Part shown: positions 26,151-37,580 of the stretch, piece after piece | Position numbering within the stretch: the stretch's first letter is position 1 | Layout of the letters: the number at the start of each line of letters is the position of its first letter | NCBI RefSeq assembly: GCF_900176385.1 | Contig: NZ_FWXN01000010.1 | Location: 1-64,000 of the forward strand | Direction of reading: 5' to 3' | DNA: 64,000 nt | From: Janibacter indicus | GTDB taxonomy: Bacteria; Actinomycetota; Actinomycetes; Actinomycetales; Dermatophilaceae | Program-made: the position numbers and the translations under genes | Notes under the pieces: generated by a model | Told to the model about the DNA's origin: nothing | Seen by the model: the letters and a program-made list of their open reading frames with translations, nothing else | The model's database searches: none

Positions 26151-27141
26151 CGCACCAGACGGCGGCCGCCGGCGCCCTGCTCCCGAGCGGATGGCCGAGG
26201 AGGACCTCGGCGAGGACGAGGTCGACTACGCCGACGCGTCGGGGGTCGCCCACCCCGAGCGTCGCCGCGATGCCTCGATGACCCTGCTCATCTCGATGCT
26301 CGAGCGTCCCCTGGACCCGGGCTACGCCGCGGCCGCGGACAAGCGCCGCGCCGAGGGGCTGCCGGCGTCGACCGGCACCCGCCGGCCGCTGCTGCTCGTC
26401 TGGCTGCTGCTCATCGGGCTGGTCATCGGCATCAGCACCGCCGCCCTTCGCGATCGTGACGGGGCCCGTTCCGAGGCCCGGGCCCAGCTCATCCAGCAGA
26501 TCGAGGACAAGCAGGCCGAGGTCGACAAGAGCGACCGTCGAGCGCGGACCCTGCAACGCGAGGTCGACGCCGCGACCGCACGGCTGGACCCCGACCTCGT
26601 CGGCACCCGCCAGGCGGAGCTCGACGCGCGCCGGGTCTCCAGCGGACTCGTGGCGGTCCAGGGCCCTGGCCTGCGCATCACCCTCGACGACGCGCCGGGT
26701 GGGGGCACGAGCGCCGACGGGGACCCCCGGACCAACGTGAGCAACGAGGGCCGGGTCCAGTCCAAGGACATGCAGCTGATCACCAACGGTCTGTGGGACG
26801 CCGGGGCCGAGGCCATCAGCATCAACGGCCAGCGGCTCACCTCCAGGACCGCGATCCGCTTCGCCGGCGAGGCGATCCTCGTCAACTTCCGGCCGCTCAC
26901 CAGGCCCTACACGATCGAGGCGATCGGCGACTCCGGCCAGATGCAGACGCGCTTCGCCGAGAGCGTCGCCGGCTCCTACCTCACCGGCCTCGAGTCCAAC
27001 TACGGCATCCAGACCTCCCTGACGACGCAGGACGAGCTCCACCTGCCCAGCGCCGTCAACGTCAGCACCCGTGAGGCGACGGTCGTCCCGCAGGGACGCA
27101 CCGCGCCCAAGGTGGTTCCACTCGAGAAGGAGACCTCGTGA
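26140..27141 (+). CDS. DUF881 family protein (Rv1823-like)
   Basis: 333 residues: charged cytoplasmic N-terminus, one membrane helix at about residues 80-105 (LLLVWLLLIGLVIGISTA), a coiled coil (about 110-150), then the extracytoplasmic DUF881 domain (GLRITLDDAPGG ... AEAISINGQRLTSRTAIRF). GTG 26140 was chosen for AGAGGAG 6 nt upstream and overlaps the pgsA-like gene by 11 nt. Family function is not established; the co-conserved neighbours suggest an envelope or division role. Confidence 0.88.
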   Translation: MRPDAPDGGRRRPAPERMAEEDLGEDEVDYADASGVAHPERRRDASMTLLISMLERPLDPGYAAAADKRRAEGLPASTGTRRPLLLVWLLLIGLVIGISTAALRDRDGARSEARAQLIQQIEDKQAEVDKSDRRARTLQREVDAATARLDPDLVGTRQAELDARRVSSGLVAVQGPGLRITLDDAPGGGTSADGDPRTNVSNEGRVQSKDMQLITNGLWDAGAEAISINGQRLTSRTAIRFAGEAILVNFRPLTRPYTIEAIGDSGQMQTRFAESVAGSYLTGLESNYGIQTSLTTQDELHLPSAVNVSTREATVVPQGRTAPKVVPLEKETS

Positions 27142-27470
27142 TCCCCGCCCTCGGACTCGTGGTCGGGATCGTCCTCGGCCTGGTCCTGCAGCCGGACGTC
27201 CCGATCTGGCTGCAGCCCTACCTGCCGATCGCGGTCATCGCCGCCCTCGACGCCGTCTTCGGCGCCGTCCGGGCGACGCTGGACGGCATCTTCGACGACA
27301 AGGTCTTCGTCGTCAGCTTCCTGTCCAACGTCGTCGTCGCCGCCTTCATCGTCTTCCTCGGCGACCAGCTCGGCGTCGGTTCGCAGCTGTCGACGGGTGT
27401 CGTCGTCGTGCTCGGCGTGCGGATCTTCTCCAACGTGGCCTCGATCCGACGACACCTCTTCAAGGCATGA
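27138..27470 (+). CDS. sbp: Small basic protein, DUF1290 (Sbp, Rv1824-like)
   Basis: 110-residue membrane protein with three hydrophobic segments; LPIAVIAALDAVFGAVRATL and FSNVASIRRHLFKA are family signatures. GTG 27138 overlaps the DUF881 stop by 4 nt, and its own stop overlaps the next start by 4 nt, so three proteins are made in a coupled way. Sits between two DUF881 proteins exactly as in mycobacteria and in Bacillus division operons. Confidence 0.92.
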   Translation: MIPALGLVVGIVLGLVLQPDVPIWLQPYLPIAVIAALDAVFGAVRATLDGIFDDKVFVVSFLSNVVVAAFIVFLGDQLGVGSQLSTGVVVVLGVRIFSNVASIRRHLFKA

Positions 27471-28252
27471 GCAGCACCCCCGAGACGCCCGAGACCGAGG
27501 GCGACGAGACCGTGGCGTCGACGAGCGCTTGGCGACGGGTCTACCTCATGGCCCGGCCGAGGGCCACGCGCGCCAATGCCTTCGCGCTGCTGCTCGCCTG
27601 CCTGCTCGGCTTCGCGATCGCCACCCAGGTGCGGCAGACGCAGTCGCAGGGTCTCGAGGACCTGCGGCAGGACGAGCTGGTGCGCATCCTCGACGACGTG
27701 ACGCAGAACGGCACCCGGCTCGACGACGAGATCAACGAGCTCGAGACGACGCGCGACGGGCTGGCCTCGAGCGAGGGCAACTCGCCCGAGGCCATCGCGG
27801 CGGCGCAGCAGCGGGCCGACACCCTCGGCATCCTGGCGGGCACCGAGCGCGCCACCGGCCCGGGCATCACCCTGACGATCGAGGACGCCGACGGTGCGGT
27901 CGACGCGGCCGCCCTGCTCGACGCCGTGCAGGAGCTGCGTGACGCCGGAGCCGAGGCGATGCAGGTGGGCGACGTGCGCATCGTGGCCAGCACCTGGTTC
28001 CGCGACGGCGACGACGGCGTCATCGCTGACGGGACGACGCTGGACAAGCCCTATACCTTCACGGTCATCGGTGACCCGCAGACGATGAGCTCGGCGATGG
28101 AGATTCCCGGTGGCGTGTCGGAGTCGGTGCGCAGCAAGGGCGGAGAGCTGACGATCCGGGAGTACGAGTCGATCAACGTCGAGGCATTGCACACGGATTC
28201 GTCGCCTCGTTACGCTCAGCCCGTCCCGGAGCCGACCGACGGCTCGAACTGA
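27467..28252 (+). CDS. DUF881 family protein (Rv1825-like)
   Basis: 261 residues: one membrane helix (about 38-58), a coiled coil rich in Asp/Glu/Arg (about 60-105) and the DUF881 domain (TGPGITLTIEDADGAVDAAA, then VGDVRIVASTWFRD). Second DUF881 copy around sbp. It differs enough from the first to be an ancient paralogue. Role unknown; the layout suggests an envelope complex with Sbp. Confidence 0.9.
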   Translation: MSSTPETPETEGDETVASTSAWRRVYLMARPRATRANAFALLLACLLGFAIATQVRQTQSQGLEDLRQDELVRILDDVTQNGTRLDDEINELETTRDGLASSEGNSPEAIAAAQQRADTLGILAGTERATGPGITLTIEDADGAVDAAALLDAVQELRDAGAEAMQVGDVRIVASTWFRDGDDGVIADGTTLDKPYTFTVIGDPQTMSSAMEIPGGVSESVRSKGGELTIREYESINVEALHTDSSPRYAQPVPEPTDGSN

Positions 28253-28274
28253 CCCGGGCTCGACGAGGAGAGAG

Positions 28275-28664
28275 ATGAGCGACGTGACCTACCCCGAGGA
28301 CCTGCGGTACACGACCGACCACGAGTGGGTGCGCGAGACGGGTGACGGCACGGTGCGCGTCGGCATCACCCACTACGCGCAGGAGGCGCTCGGCGACGTC
28401 GTCTACGTCAGCCTCCCTGCGGTCGGTGACACCGTCGAGTCCGGCGGCTCCTGCGGCGAGGTCGAGTCGACGAAGTCGGTGAGCGACCTCTACGCGCCCC
28501 TCCCGGGCACGGTCACGGCGGTCAACGACGCCCTCGACGCCACCCCCGAGCTGGTCAACTCCGACCCCTACGGCGAGGGCTGGATGTACGAGCTGCAGCT
28601 CGGCGACGGTGCCGACACCTCCGGTCTGCTCGACGCGGCCGCCTACCAGGCCGAGATCGGCTGA
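28275..28664 (+). CDS. gcvH: Glycine cleavage system H protein
   Basis: 129-residue lipoyl carrier. The lipoylated lysine is K67 in GEVESTKSVSDLYAP. It shuttles the aminomethyl group from GcvP to GcvT. AGGAGAGAG precedes the ATG. Separated from gcvP by four genes, as in M. tuberculosis; gcvT is not in the window. Confidence 0.97.
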   Translation: MSDVTYPEDLRYTTDHEWVRETGDGTVRVGITHYAQEALGDVVYVSLPAVGDTVESGGSCGEVESTKSVSDLYAPLPGTVTAVNDALDATPELVNSDPYGEGWMYELQLGDGADTSGLLDAAAYQAEIG

Positions 28665-28745
28665 CGCACGCGCACGACCGTGACCGGCCCGACGTGGGGC
28701 CGGTCACGTAGGCTTGACCACGGACACGACAGGAGGGAGCGCTGG

Positions 28746-29195
28746 ATGAGCGGCAACAACGACAACCAGCCCGCACGACAGGACCCGGCGACCCAGCAGT
28801 TCACCGGCGTGGGGAGCAGCCTGCCGGCTGACCCGCCGGACTCGGACTACCACCTCACCCGCGACGAGCAGGCGACGGTCGACGCGCTCAACCCCGGCAC
28901 GGCGCTGCTCATCGTGCTGCGTGGTCCCAACACCGGGGCGCGATTCCTGCTCGACGACGCCGAGGTGACCACCGGTCGTGGCCCGGAGAGCGACATCTTC
29001 CTCGACGACGTGACCGTCTCGCGCAAGCATGCGGTCTTCTCCCGCGACGGGCAGGGCTTCGGAGTGCGCGACGTGGGCTCGCTCAACGGCACCTACGTCA
29101 ACAAGGAGCGCATCGACCAGGCTGCGCTGCGCACCGGCGACGAGGTCCAGATCGGCAAGTTCCGCCTCGTCTACTACGCCAGCTCCGCCAGCTGA
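28746..29195 (+). CDS. garA: FHA-domain protein GarA/OdhI-like
   Basis: 149 residues with a C-terminal FHA domain (about 65-140; GRGPESDIFLDDVTVSRKHA and NGTYVNKERI). GarA/OdhI inhibits 2-oxoglutarate dehydrogenase and controls glutamate dehydrogenase, switched by Ser/Thr kinases. The N-terminus has scattered threonines but no ETT motif like that phosphorylated in mycobacterial and corynebacterial relatives, so the switch site may differ. GGAGGGAG before ATG 28746 supports the start. Position between gcvH and ftsR matches Rv1827. Confidence 0.88.
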   Translation: MSGNNDNQPARQDPATQQFTGVGSSLPADPPDSDYHLTRDEQATVDALNPGTALLIVLRGPNTGARFLLDDAEVTTGRGPESDIFLDDVTVSRKHAVFSRDGQGFGVRDVGSLNGTYVNKERIDQAALRTGDEVQIGKFRLVYYASSAS

Positions 29196-29197
29196 CA

Positions 29198-29902
29198 TTG
29201 CCTGACGACCGCATCGGGATCGGGGCCCTGATCGCTCGGCTCGAGGGCGACTTCCCCGACCTCACGATCAGCAAGGTGCGCTTCCTCGAGAGCGAGGGCC
29301 TGGTGACGCCGGCCCGCACGGCGTCGGGCTACCGCAAGTACTCAGCCGACGACGTCGACCGGTTGCGCTACGTCCTCACGGCACAGCGGGACCGTTTCTG
29401 GCCGCTCAAGGTCATCAGGGAGCGTCTCGACGCCCTCGACCGCGGTCTCGACGTCGCCGACGACGGGGCGGTCGTCGCGCCGACGCACGACCAGCCCACG
29501 GGTGGGCGGCTCGGTCCACGTGACCGGGGCCGCCCCCTTCGGCTGACGGCCATCGAGCTGCAGCACGCCGCCGACATCGACACGGGCACCTTCCGTGAAC
29601 TGATCGCCTACGGGCTGCTGCCCAAGTCCCGCGACCACTTCGACGCCGCCGATCTCGAGGTGGCTCGCGCCTGCGGGGCGCTCGTCGACGCGGGCATCGA
29701 CGTGCGCCACCTGCGTCCCTTCAAAAGTGCCGCCGAGCGCGAGGTCGGTCTCGCCGAGCACGTCCTAGGTCAGCAGGCCCTGCGGGGCCGCGGCGCCGAC
29801 GTCGCCGGGCTCGACGACGAGAGCGTGCAGCGACAGGTCGTCGAGGACTGCCTCGAGCTCCACGTCGCGCTGGTGCGACGTGGCCTCGACGACGGCACCT
29901 GA
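29198..29902 (+). CDS. ftsR: MerR-type regulator FtsR (Rv1828-like)
   Basis: 234 residues; MerR winged helix at the N-terminus (ISKVRFLESEGLVTPARTAS then GYRKYSADDVDRL), followed by a second helical domain (ELQHAADIDTGTFRELIAYG). In Corynebacterium glutamicum the homologue next to odhI activates ftsZ. TTG 29198, 2 nt after the garA stop, is the only start that keeps the family N-terminus. Likely co-transcribed with garA. Confidence 0.88.
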   Translation: MPDDRIGIGALIARLEGDFPDLTISKVRFLESEGLVTPARTASGYRKYSADDVDRLRYVLTAQRDRFWPLKVIRERLDALDRGLDVADDGAVVAPTHDQPTGGRLGPRDRGRPLRLTAIELQHAADIDTGTFRELIAYGLLPKSRDHFDAADLEVARACGALVDAGIDVRHLRPFKSAAEREVGLAEHVLGQQALRGRGADVAGLDDESVQRQVVEDCLELHVALVRRGLDDGT

Positions 29903-29918
29903 CCCGGAGGGATACGGT

Positions 29919-30401
29919 GTGGGGGTGAAGCCGCTCGACGTCCTCGGTGTCCGCGTGGAGATGCCCACCTCCCAGCCCATCGTGCTCCTGCGGGAGCGTG
30001 ACGGCGGTCGTCACGTGCCGATCTGGATCGGGGCCGCGGAGGCCACGGCGATCGCCTACGCCCAGGAGGGGGTCGAGCCGCCGAGGCCGCTGACCCATGA
30101 CCTGCTCGTCAACGTCATCGACGCACTGGACCGCCAGCTGACGACGGTGCGCATCGACGCCGTGCTCGAGGGGGTCTTCCACGCCACCCTCGTCCTCGAC
30201 GACGGCACGGAGATCTCCTCGCGCAGCTCGGACGCGATCGCCCTCGCGCTGCGCACCGGCGCCGAGGTGGTGACCACCGACGAGGTCCTCGACGAGGTCG
30301 GCATCGAGTCGTCCGACGAGGAGGAGGACGAGGTGGCGAAGTTCAAGGAGTTCCTCGACGAGGTGTCCCCGGAGGACTTCGAGGCGCCGGGCGAGGACTA
30401 G
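29919..30401 (+). CDS. DUF151 bifunctional-nuclease-family protein (Rv1829-like)
   Basis: 160 residues matching the BFN/DUF151 family: IVLLRERDGGRHVPIWIGAA, EGVEPPRPLTHDLL and the acidic tail DEVAKFKEFLDEVSPEDF. Some members show DNase/RNase activity; in actinobacteria the role is unproven. Start choice is open: GTG 29919 has GGAGG 8 nt upstream, while GTG 29925 lies 6 nt after a TACGGT box and could be a leaderless start. Always found between the two MerR genes in this block. Confidence 0.87.
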   Translation: MGVKPLDVLGVRVEMPTSQPIVLLRERDGGRHVPIWIGAAEATAIAYAQEGVEPPRPLTHDLLVNVIDALDRQLTTVRIDAVLEGVFHATLVLDDGTEISSRSSDAIALALRTGAEVVTTDEVLDEVGIESSDEEEDEVAKFKEFLDEVSPEDFEAPGED

Positions 30402-30451
30402 CTCCGCGACCTGATCGTTACCGACACGCGCACTCCTCGAGGGCGAGATGT

Positions 30452-30480
30452 TTGACCCCCGGCGGAGGTCGCCGTAGCGT
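30452..30480 (+). promoter_or_regulatory. Promoter upstream of the second MerR gene
   Basis: TTGACC (30452-30457), 17-nt spacer, TAGCGT (30475-30480): a near-ideal housekeeping promoter for an actinobacterium, giving a leader of about 70 nt before the GTG at 30557. The leader contains the self-complementary ACACCGGTGT-type segment at about 30499-30508. Confidence 0.65.
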
Positions 30481-30556
30481 CGAAGACATCACCGGTAGCA
30501 CACCGGTGTCATTCCCGGTCGCTTCGGTCGGGCCGACGGTGAAGCAGGAGGGCGCA

Positions 30557-31132
30557 GTGGACGCCACGACGGACGAGGGCAAGACCCCGGTTCGCGCCCA
30601 GGGCGTGCTCTTCGACGACGACCTGCCCGAGCTGTCCGAGGACATCGGTTACCGCGGTCCCGCCGCGTGCAGCGCCGCTGGGATCACCTACCGCCAGCTG
30701 GACTACTGGGCCCGCACCGGGCTCGTCGAGCCGTCGGTGCGCGGCGCCGCCGGCTCCGGCAGCCAGCGGCTCTACGGCTTCCGCGACATCCTGGTACTCA
30801 AGGTGGTCAAGCGACTGCTCGACACCGGTGTCTCCCTCCAGCAGATCCGTGTCGCGATCCAGCACCTGCGTGAGCGCGGGGTCGAGGACCTGGCCCAGAT
30901 CACCCTGATGAGCGACGGCGCGAGCGTCTACGAGTGCACGTCCGCGGACGAGGTCATCGACCTGGTCCAGGGTGGCCAGGGGGTCTTCGGCATCGCCGTG
31001 GGTCGCGTGTGGCGCGAGGTCGAGGGTTCGCTGCTCGAGATCCCGAGCGAGCGCATGGGCGGCGACGATGAGGCGCCCACCGAGCTGCCCGGCGACGAGC
31101 TCTCGGCACGCCGCCGCGCCAAGCTCGCCTGA
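30557..31132 (+). CDS. MerR-type regulator (Rv1830-like)
   Basis: 191 residues. N-terminal acidic arm, then a MerR helix-turn-helix (GPAACSAAGITYRQLDYWAR, then TGLVEPSVRGA) and a helical region (LLDTGVSLQQIRVAIQHLRE). Start GTG 30557 has GGAGG 6 nt upstream. It has its own promoter and directly precedes the glycine riboswitch and gcvP. Regulon not known from sequence. Confidence 0.88.
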   Translation: MDATTDEGKTPVRAQGVLFDDDLPELSEDIGYRGPAACSAAGITYRQLDYWARTGLVEPSVRGAAGSGSQRLYGFRDILVLKVVKRLLDTGVSLQQIRVAIQHLRERGVEDLAQITLMSDGASVYECTSADEVIDLVQGGQGVFGIAVGRVWREVEGSLLEIPSERMGGDDEAPTELPGDELSARRRAKLA

Positions 31133-31180
31133 CGCCGTCCCTCAGCGTGGCCGCTGATAGCCTGTGGCCGCTGCTCACCC

Positions 31181-31287
31181 CGCGGGGGAGAGTCCTCGCA
31201 CCTGTCGGTTGCGGGGCGCCGAAGGGGCAAACTCCCCGGAACCTCTCAGGCGCCAGGACCTCGTGGATCAGGCACCTCTGGAGCGCT
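31181..31287 (+). ncRNA. Glycine riboswitch (single aptamer)
   Basis: The leader of gcvP has the conserved glycine-aptamer blocks in order: GGGGGAGAG (31184-31192), GCGCCGAAGGGGCAA (31216-31230), CCUCUCAGGCG (31242-31252) and closing CUCUGGAG (31276-31283). The first and last blocks pair as P1. A TAGCCT -10-like box at 31158-31163 would start transcription about 10 nt before the aptamer. Only one aptamer is evident. Glycine binding should switch on gcvP, so excess glycine is degraded. Confidence 0.88.
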
Positions 31288-31343
31288 TGCGCGTGACAGA
31301 TGGGGAGGCTGACTTCGTGTCCACCCACGTCCAAGGGAGCCTC

Positions 31344-34244
<2,901 letters not shown>

Positions 34245-34262
34245 GTCGACCCCCTTCGCGGG

Positions 34263-34312
34263 CGGGTCGAGGTGATGGGGACCGTCTATCCGGTCGCGGC
34301 CACCTCGACCCG
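34263..34312. terminator. Nested hairpin between converging gcvP and sbcC
   Basis: CGGGTCGAGGTG (34263-34274) pairs perfectly with CACCTCGACCCG (34301-34312); inside it a second small stem (GACCG with CGGTC) closes a short loop. It sits between two converging stops and probably terminates both transcripts. Confidence 0.65.
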
Positions 34313-34322
34313 GGCGGAGGGG

Positions 34323-37300
34323 TCAGGCTGCGCCCGGGACGCCCGTGATCGTGACGGTCGAGCCGTGGTGCGACTTGTCGATGCGCACCTGGGTGGGGAT
34401 GCGGGTGCGCATCTCGCTGACGTGGCTCACCACGCCGACGCTGCGACCGCCGTCGCGCAGGCCGTCGAGGACGTCGAGCACCTGCTCGAGGCTGTCCTGG
34501 TCGAGGCTGCCGAAGCCCTCGTCGACGAAGAGCGTGCCGAACTCGATCCCCCCCGACTCCTCACGGATGGCGTCGGCGAGCCCGAGCGCCAGGGCGAGGG
34601 AAACGGTGAAGGACTCACCTCCGGACAGGGTCGCCGTCGCCCGGTCCTGACCGGTCCACAGGTCGCGGACGAGGAGGCCCAGGCCCCCGCGCCGCTGGCC
34701 CCTGGCGGACGTGTCGTCGTGCGCCAGCTCGTAGCGACCGTCGGCCATCGCCGACAGGCGTGAGTTGGCCAACTCGACGATCCGCTCCAGTCGAGCGGCG
34801 AGCACATAGGTGCTCAGCCGCATGCGCTTGTCGTTGTCGGCGCTCGTCCCGGTGACGAGGTCGGCCATCCGCCGCACGAGCTCGGCCTCGCCGGCGGCGG
34901 GTCCGATGAGCGCGCACTCGTCGATCACGAGCTGGGAGACGCGCACCAGCTGTCGGTGCACCGTGGCCGTGCTCGCCTGGTGGCGGCGAGCGTCGTCGGC
35001 CTCGTGCTTGGCTCGCGCGGCAGTGGCTGCCAGCTCATCGACGTCGGCAGGCTCGGCATCGAGCGCGGCCACCACGTCCGGCTCGGCGAGGACCTGGTGT
35101 GCTGTGGCCAGCTGCTGCTCGTGCGATCGGACACGACTGTCGAGCTCAGCCACCTCGGTCCTCGGGCGAGCCGCTGCCCGCACACTGTCAGCGTCGTCGA
35201 AGCCGTGCTCCACGAGGGCGTCCGACAGGTGGCGAGCCGCCTGGGCCACCCCGGCTCGTGCCCGACGCTCGTCGATCGTGGCCGCGGCGAGGGTCTCTGC
35301 ATGCGTCACGGCCCGGGCGTGTACCTGGTCGACCCGTCGCACGTGGTCCACGAGGTCACCGACCCATCGCCGGGTCGCCTCGACCTCGTCCGGGCGGTCC
35401 ACGCGCTCGAAGGGAGGTCGGCTCACCTCGTCGAGGCCCGCGTCGGCCGGGTCGACGCAGGCGCAGGTGGTCGCGTGCTCCGCCACGGCCGCGCCGATCG
35501 CGTCGGCAGCCTCGGCCAGCTGCTCGCAGAGCTGGTCGCGGCGGGCCCGCAGCGAGGCGAGCTCGTCGGCGGCCTCACGCCCGGATGCGTGGGCACGCAG
35601 CAGCCGGGCGGCCCGCTCCTCGACGCGACGCTCGACCTCAGCGGCCCCACTGACCGAGGTGCGCAGCTCGGACACCTCTGTCGCGAGCTCCTCGAGGACT
35701 GCGAGCTCGGCGGGCGACACCTCGAAGAGGTCGGCCGGTGCATCGGACGCTGCCGCGGCGGGCTCGCAGTCGGACTCGCGGCACTCGGACGGGCCGACCG
35801 CGGCGAGGCGGAGCACCTCGGCGCGAGCGACCTCCAACTGTGCGGCCACCTCTCCGCGTGCCTGACGGGCGGCCTCGTGGACCCGCTCGGCGTCACCGGC
35901 GACCGCTCGCGCGGCTTCGATGTCCTCCGGGGTGACGACCCGGGTCGACCGCGCGGGGCGGGGGTGCTCGGTGGACCCGCAGACGGAGCAGGGGTCGCCC
36001 TCGGAGAGCAACCCCGCGAGCTCTCCCGCCATGTTGTCGAGACGGGCCGCCACGAGCTCCTGGACGCCTGCGCGCAGCTCCTGGGCGTGCTCGCGCGCCG
36101 CCTGGGCTTCGTCGGTCGCGCGGCGCAGGTCCGCCTCGACGGCCCTCGCCCCGCGGCGGGCCGCGACCAGTGCGTCGACGCGATCGAGCTCAGCAGCGGA
36201 CGCGGTCAGTCGCTCCCGGTCGTGCTGGAGTCGCTCGCGCACCACGTCGTCGGCCTCGGCCTCCTCCGTGAGCCGGGTGACGAGCTCCTCGGTCCGCGAG
36301 AGCGTGGCTCGAGACCGGGAGAGTCGCTCCGCGAGGATGGGCAGCTCCCCCGATCTGCGCCGCAGAGCGACGGCCTCGTGGCGCGCGCGCTCGAGGCAGA
36401 GAGTGCCCTCGGCGAGCGCCCCGGCGTCCTCGCCGCCGTCCACGGGCCCGTCGGACCCCTCGTCGGGCTCCGGGAGGTCGATCGCGTCGATCCACGTGGC
36501 CCACCGGGTGCGCAGCCCCTCGGGCAGCGCGGCGACGGCCTCCTCGCGTGACTGCCGTGCCGCGGCGAGGGCGGACTCCGCGCGCGCCATGGCCGCGACG
36601 TGGGGGAGAGCTGCGGCGGCCGCTCTCGCGTCCTCGAGCGCGCGTCGCCGGGCGGCGTGCTCCTCAGCGACCGCCTCGAGACCGGCCACCTGGCTGCGGG
36701 CCGCACCACCACGACGCCGCAGGTCGATGCGTCGCCGCTCGGCATCAAGAGCCTCGCGTGCAGTCCCGGCAAACGTGTCTGCCTGGTCGACACGGGTCAT
36801 CGCCTCGGCGACCACCCGCTCGAAGGTTTCGCCGACCGCGCTGAGCGCCTCCGGCAGCTGCGCCGCATCGAGATCAGCCCACGCGGCATCGGGCTCGGGC
36901 AGCTCCTCCTCGGCGGCCGAGAGCACGTCGACGAGGTGTGTCACGTGGGTCGACAGCTGGGCCTGTGACTGCTTGAGCGTCGCCTCGGCCGACTGCCGGC
37001 GTCGGACCAGCTCCTCCTCGACGCCGGAGTAGTCGGAGATGTCGAAGAGCCGCTCGAGAACCTCGCGACGCTGCTCGTCGGTGGCCCGCAGGAAGGCGGC
37101 GAAGTCTCCCTGGGGCAGCATGACGACCCGACGGAACTGCTCGAGCCCCATACCCAGCAGGTCGTCGAGCACCTGGGCCGTCTCGTCGATGCGGGTGCTC
37201 ATGGTGTGCCAGCCAGCAGCGCGGCGCTCCTCGAGGCGCACTCCAGCGGGCTCGGTCGTCGTGCCCGAGCCGCGTCGCTTGGGACGCTCGTGGGCGGGGT

Positions 37301-37580
37301 GGCGGACCACTCGGAGCCGACGCTCGCCCAGGGTCAGTTCGAGCTCGACCTCCGTGGGGACATCGGGTGCGGCGTGCTGGCTGCGCAGCGAGGTGCTCTG
37401 GCGGTCGCCGGGCACGCCCGCGTAGAGCGCGAAGCAGATCGCGTCGAGCAGGCTCGTCTTGCCCGAGCCGGTCGGGCCGTGGATGAGGTAGAGGCCACCC
37501 GCCCCGATGGTCTCGAGGTCGAGCTCGATCGTGCCGGCGAAGGGCCCGAAGGCGCTGGCCCGCAGGCGGTGCAGTCTCAC
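34323..37580 (-). CDS. sbcC: Exonuclease subunit SbcC (Rad50-like ATPase)
   Basis: 1085 residues: Walker A GPTGSGKT (35-42), Q-loop VVMLPQGDFAAFLRA, two long coiled-coil arms, a zinc-hook CSVCGS in the middle, and the C-terminal signature TLSGGESFTVSLALALGLAD with Walker B GTLFVDEGFGSLD. With SbcD it cuts hairpins and processes DNA ends. The start overlaps the sbcD stop by 4 nt. Confidence 0.96.
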   Translation of the reverse strand: MRLHRLRASAFGPFAGTIELDLETIGAGGLYLIHGPTGSGKTSLLDAICFALYAGVPGDRQSTSLRSQHAAPDVPTEVELELTLGERRLRVVRHPAHERPKRRGSGTTTEPAGVRLEERRAAGWHTMSTRIDETAQVLDDLLGMGLEQFRRVVMLPQGDFAAFLRATDEQRREVLERLFDISDYSGVEEELVRRRQSAEATLKQSQAQLSTHVTHLVDVLSAAEEELPEPDAAWADLDAAQLPEALSAVGETFERVVAEAMTRVDQADTFAGTAREALDAERRRIDLRRRGGAARSQVAGLEAVAEEHAARRRALEDARAAAAALPHVAAMARAESALAAARQSREEAVAALPEGLRTRWATWIDAIDLPEPDEGSDGPVDGGEDAGALAEGTLCLERARHEAVALRRRSGELPILAERLSRSRATLSRTEELVTRLTEEAEADDVVRERLQHDRERLTASAAELDRVDALVAARRGARAVEADLRRATDEAQAAREHAQELRAGVQELVAARLDNMAGELAGLLSEGDPCSVCGSTEHPRPARSTRVVTPEDIEAARAVAGDAERVHEAARQARGEVAAQLEVARAEVLRLAAVGPSECRESDCEPAAAASDAPADLFEVSPAELAVLEELATEVSELRTSVSGAAEVERRVEERAARLLRAHASGREAADELASLRARRDQLCEQLAEAADAIGAAVAEHATTCACVDPADAGLDEVSRPPFERVDRPDEVEATRRWVGDLVDHVRRVDQVHARAVTHAETLAAATIDERRARAGVAQAARHLSDALVEHGFDDADSVRAAARPRTEVAELDSRVRSHEQQLATAHQVLAEPDVVAALDAEPADVDELAATAARAKHEADDARRHQASTATVHRQLVRVSQLVIDECALIGPAAGEAELVRRMADLVTGTSADNDKRMRLSTYVLAARLERIVELANSRLSAMADGRYELAHDDTSARGQRRGGLGLLVRDLWTGQDRATATLSGGESFTVSLALALGLADAIREESGGIEFGTLFVDEGFGSLDQDSLEQVLDVLDGLRDGGRSVGVVSHVSEMRTRIPTQVRIDKSHHGSTVTITGVPGAA

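Noticed and set aside
26101-28260. Two DUF881 genes as a recent tandem duplication
   Set aside because: The two proteins share only the domain pattern and differ throughout; the same pair exists in mycobacteria, so the duplication is ancient.
31164-31343. N-terminal extension of gcvP by 60 codons
   Set aside because: These codons are the glycine riboswitch and leader; the family N-terminus begins at 31344 with a ribosome-binding site.
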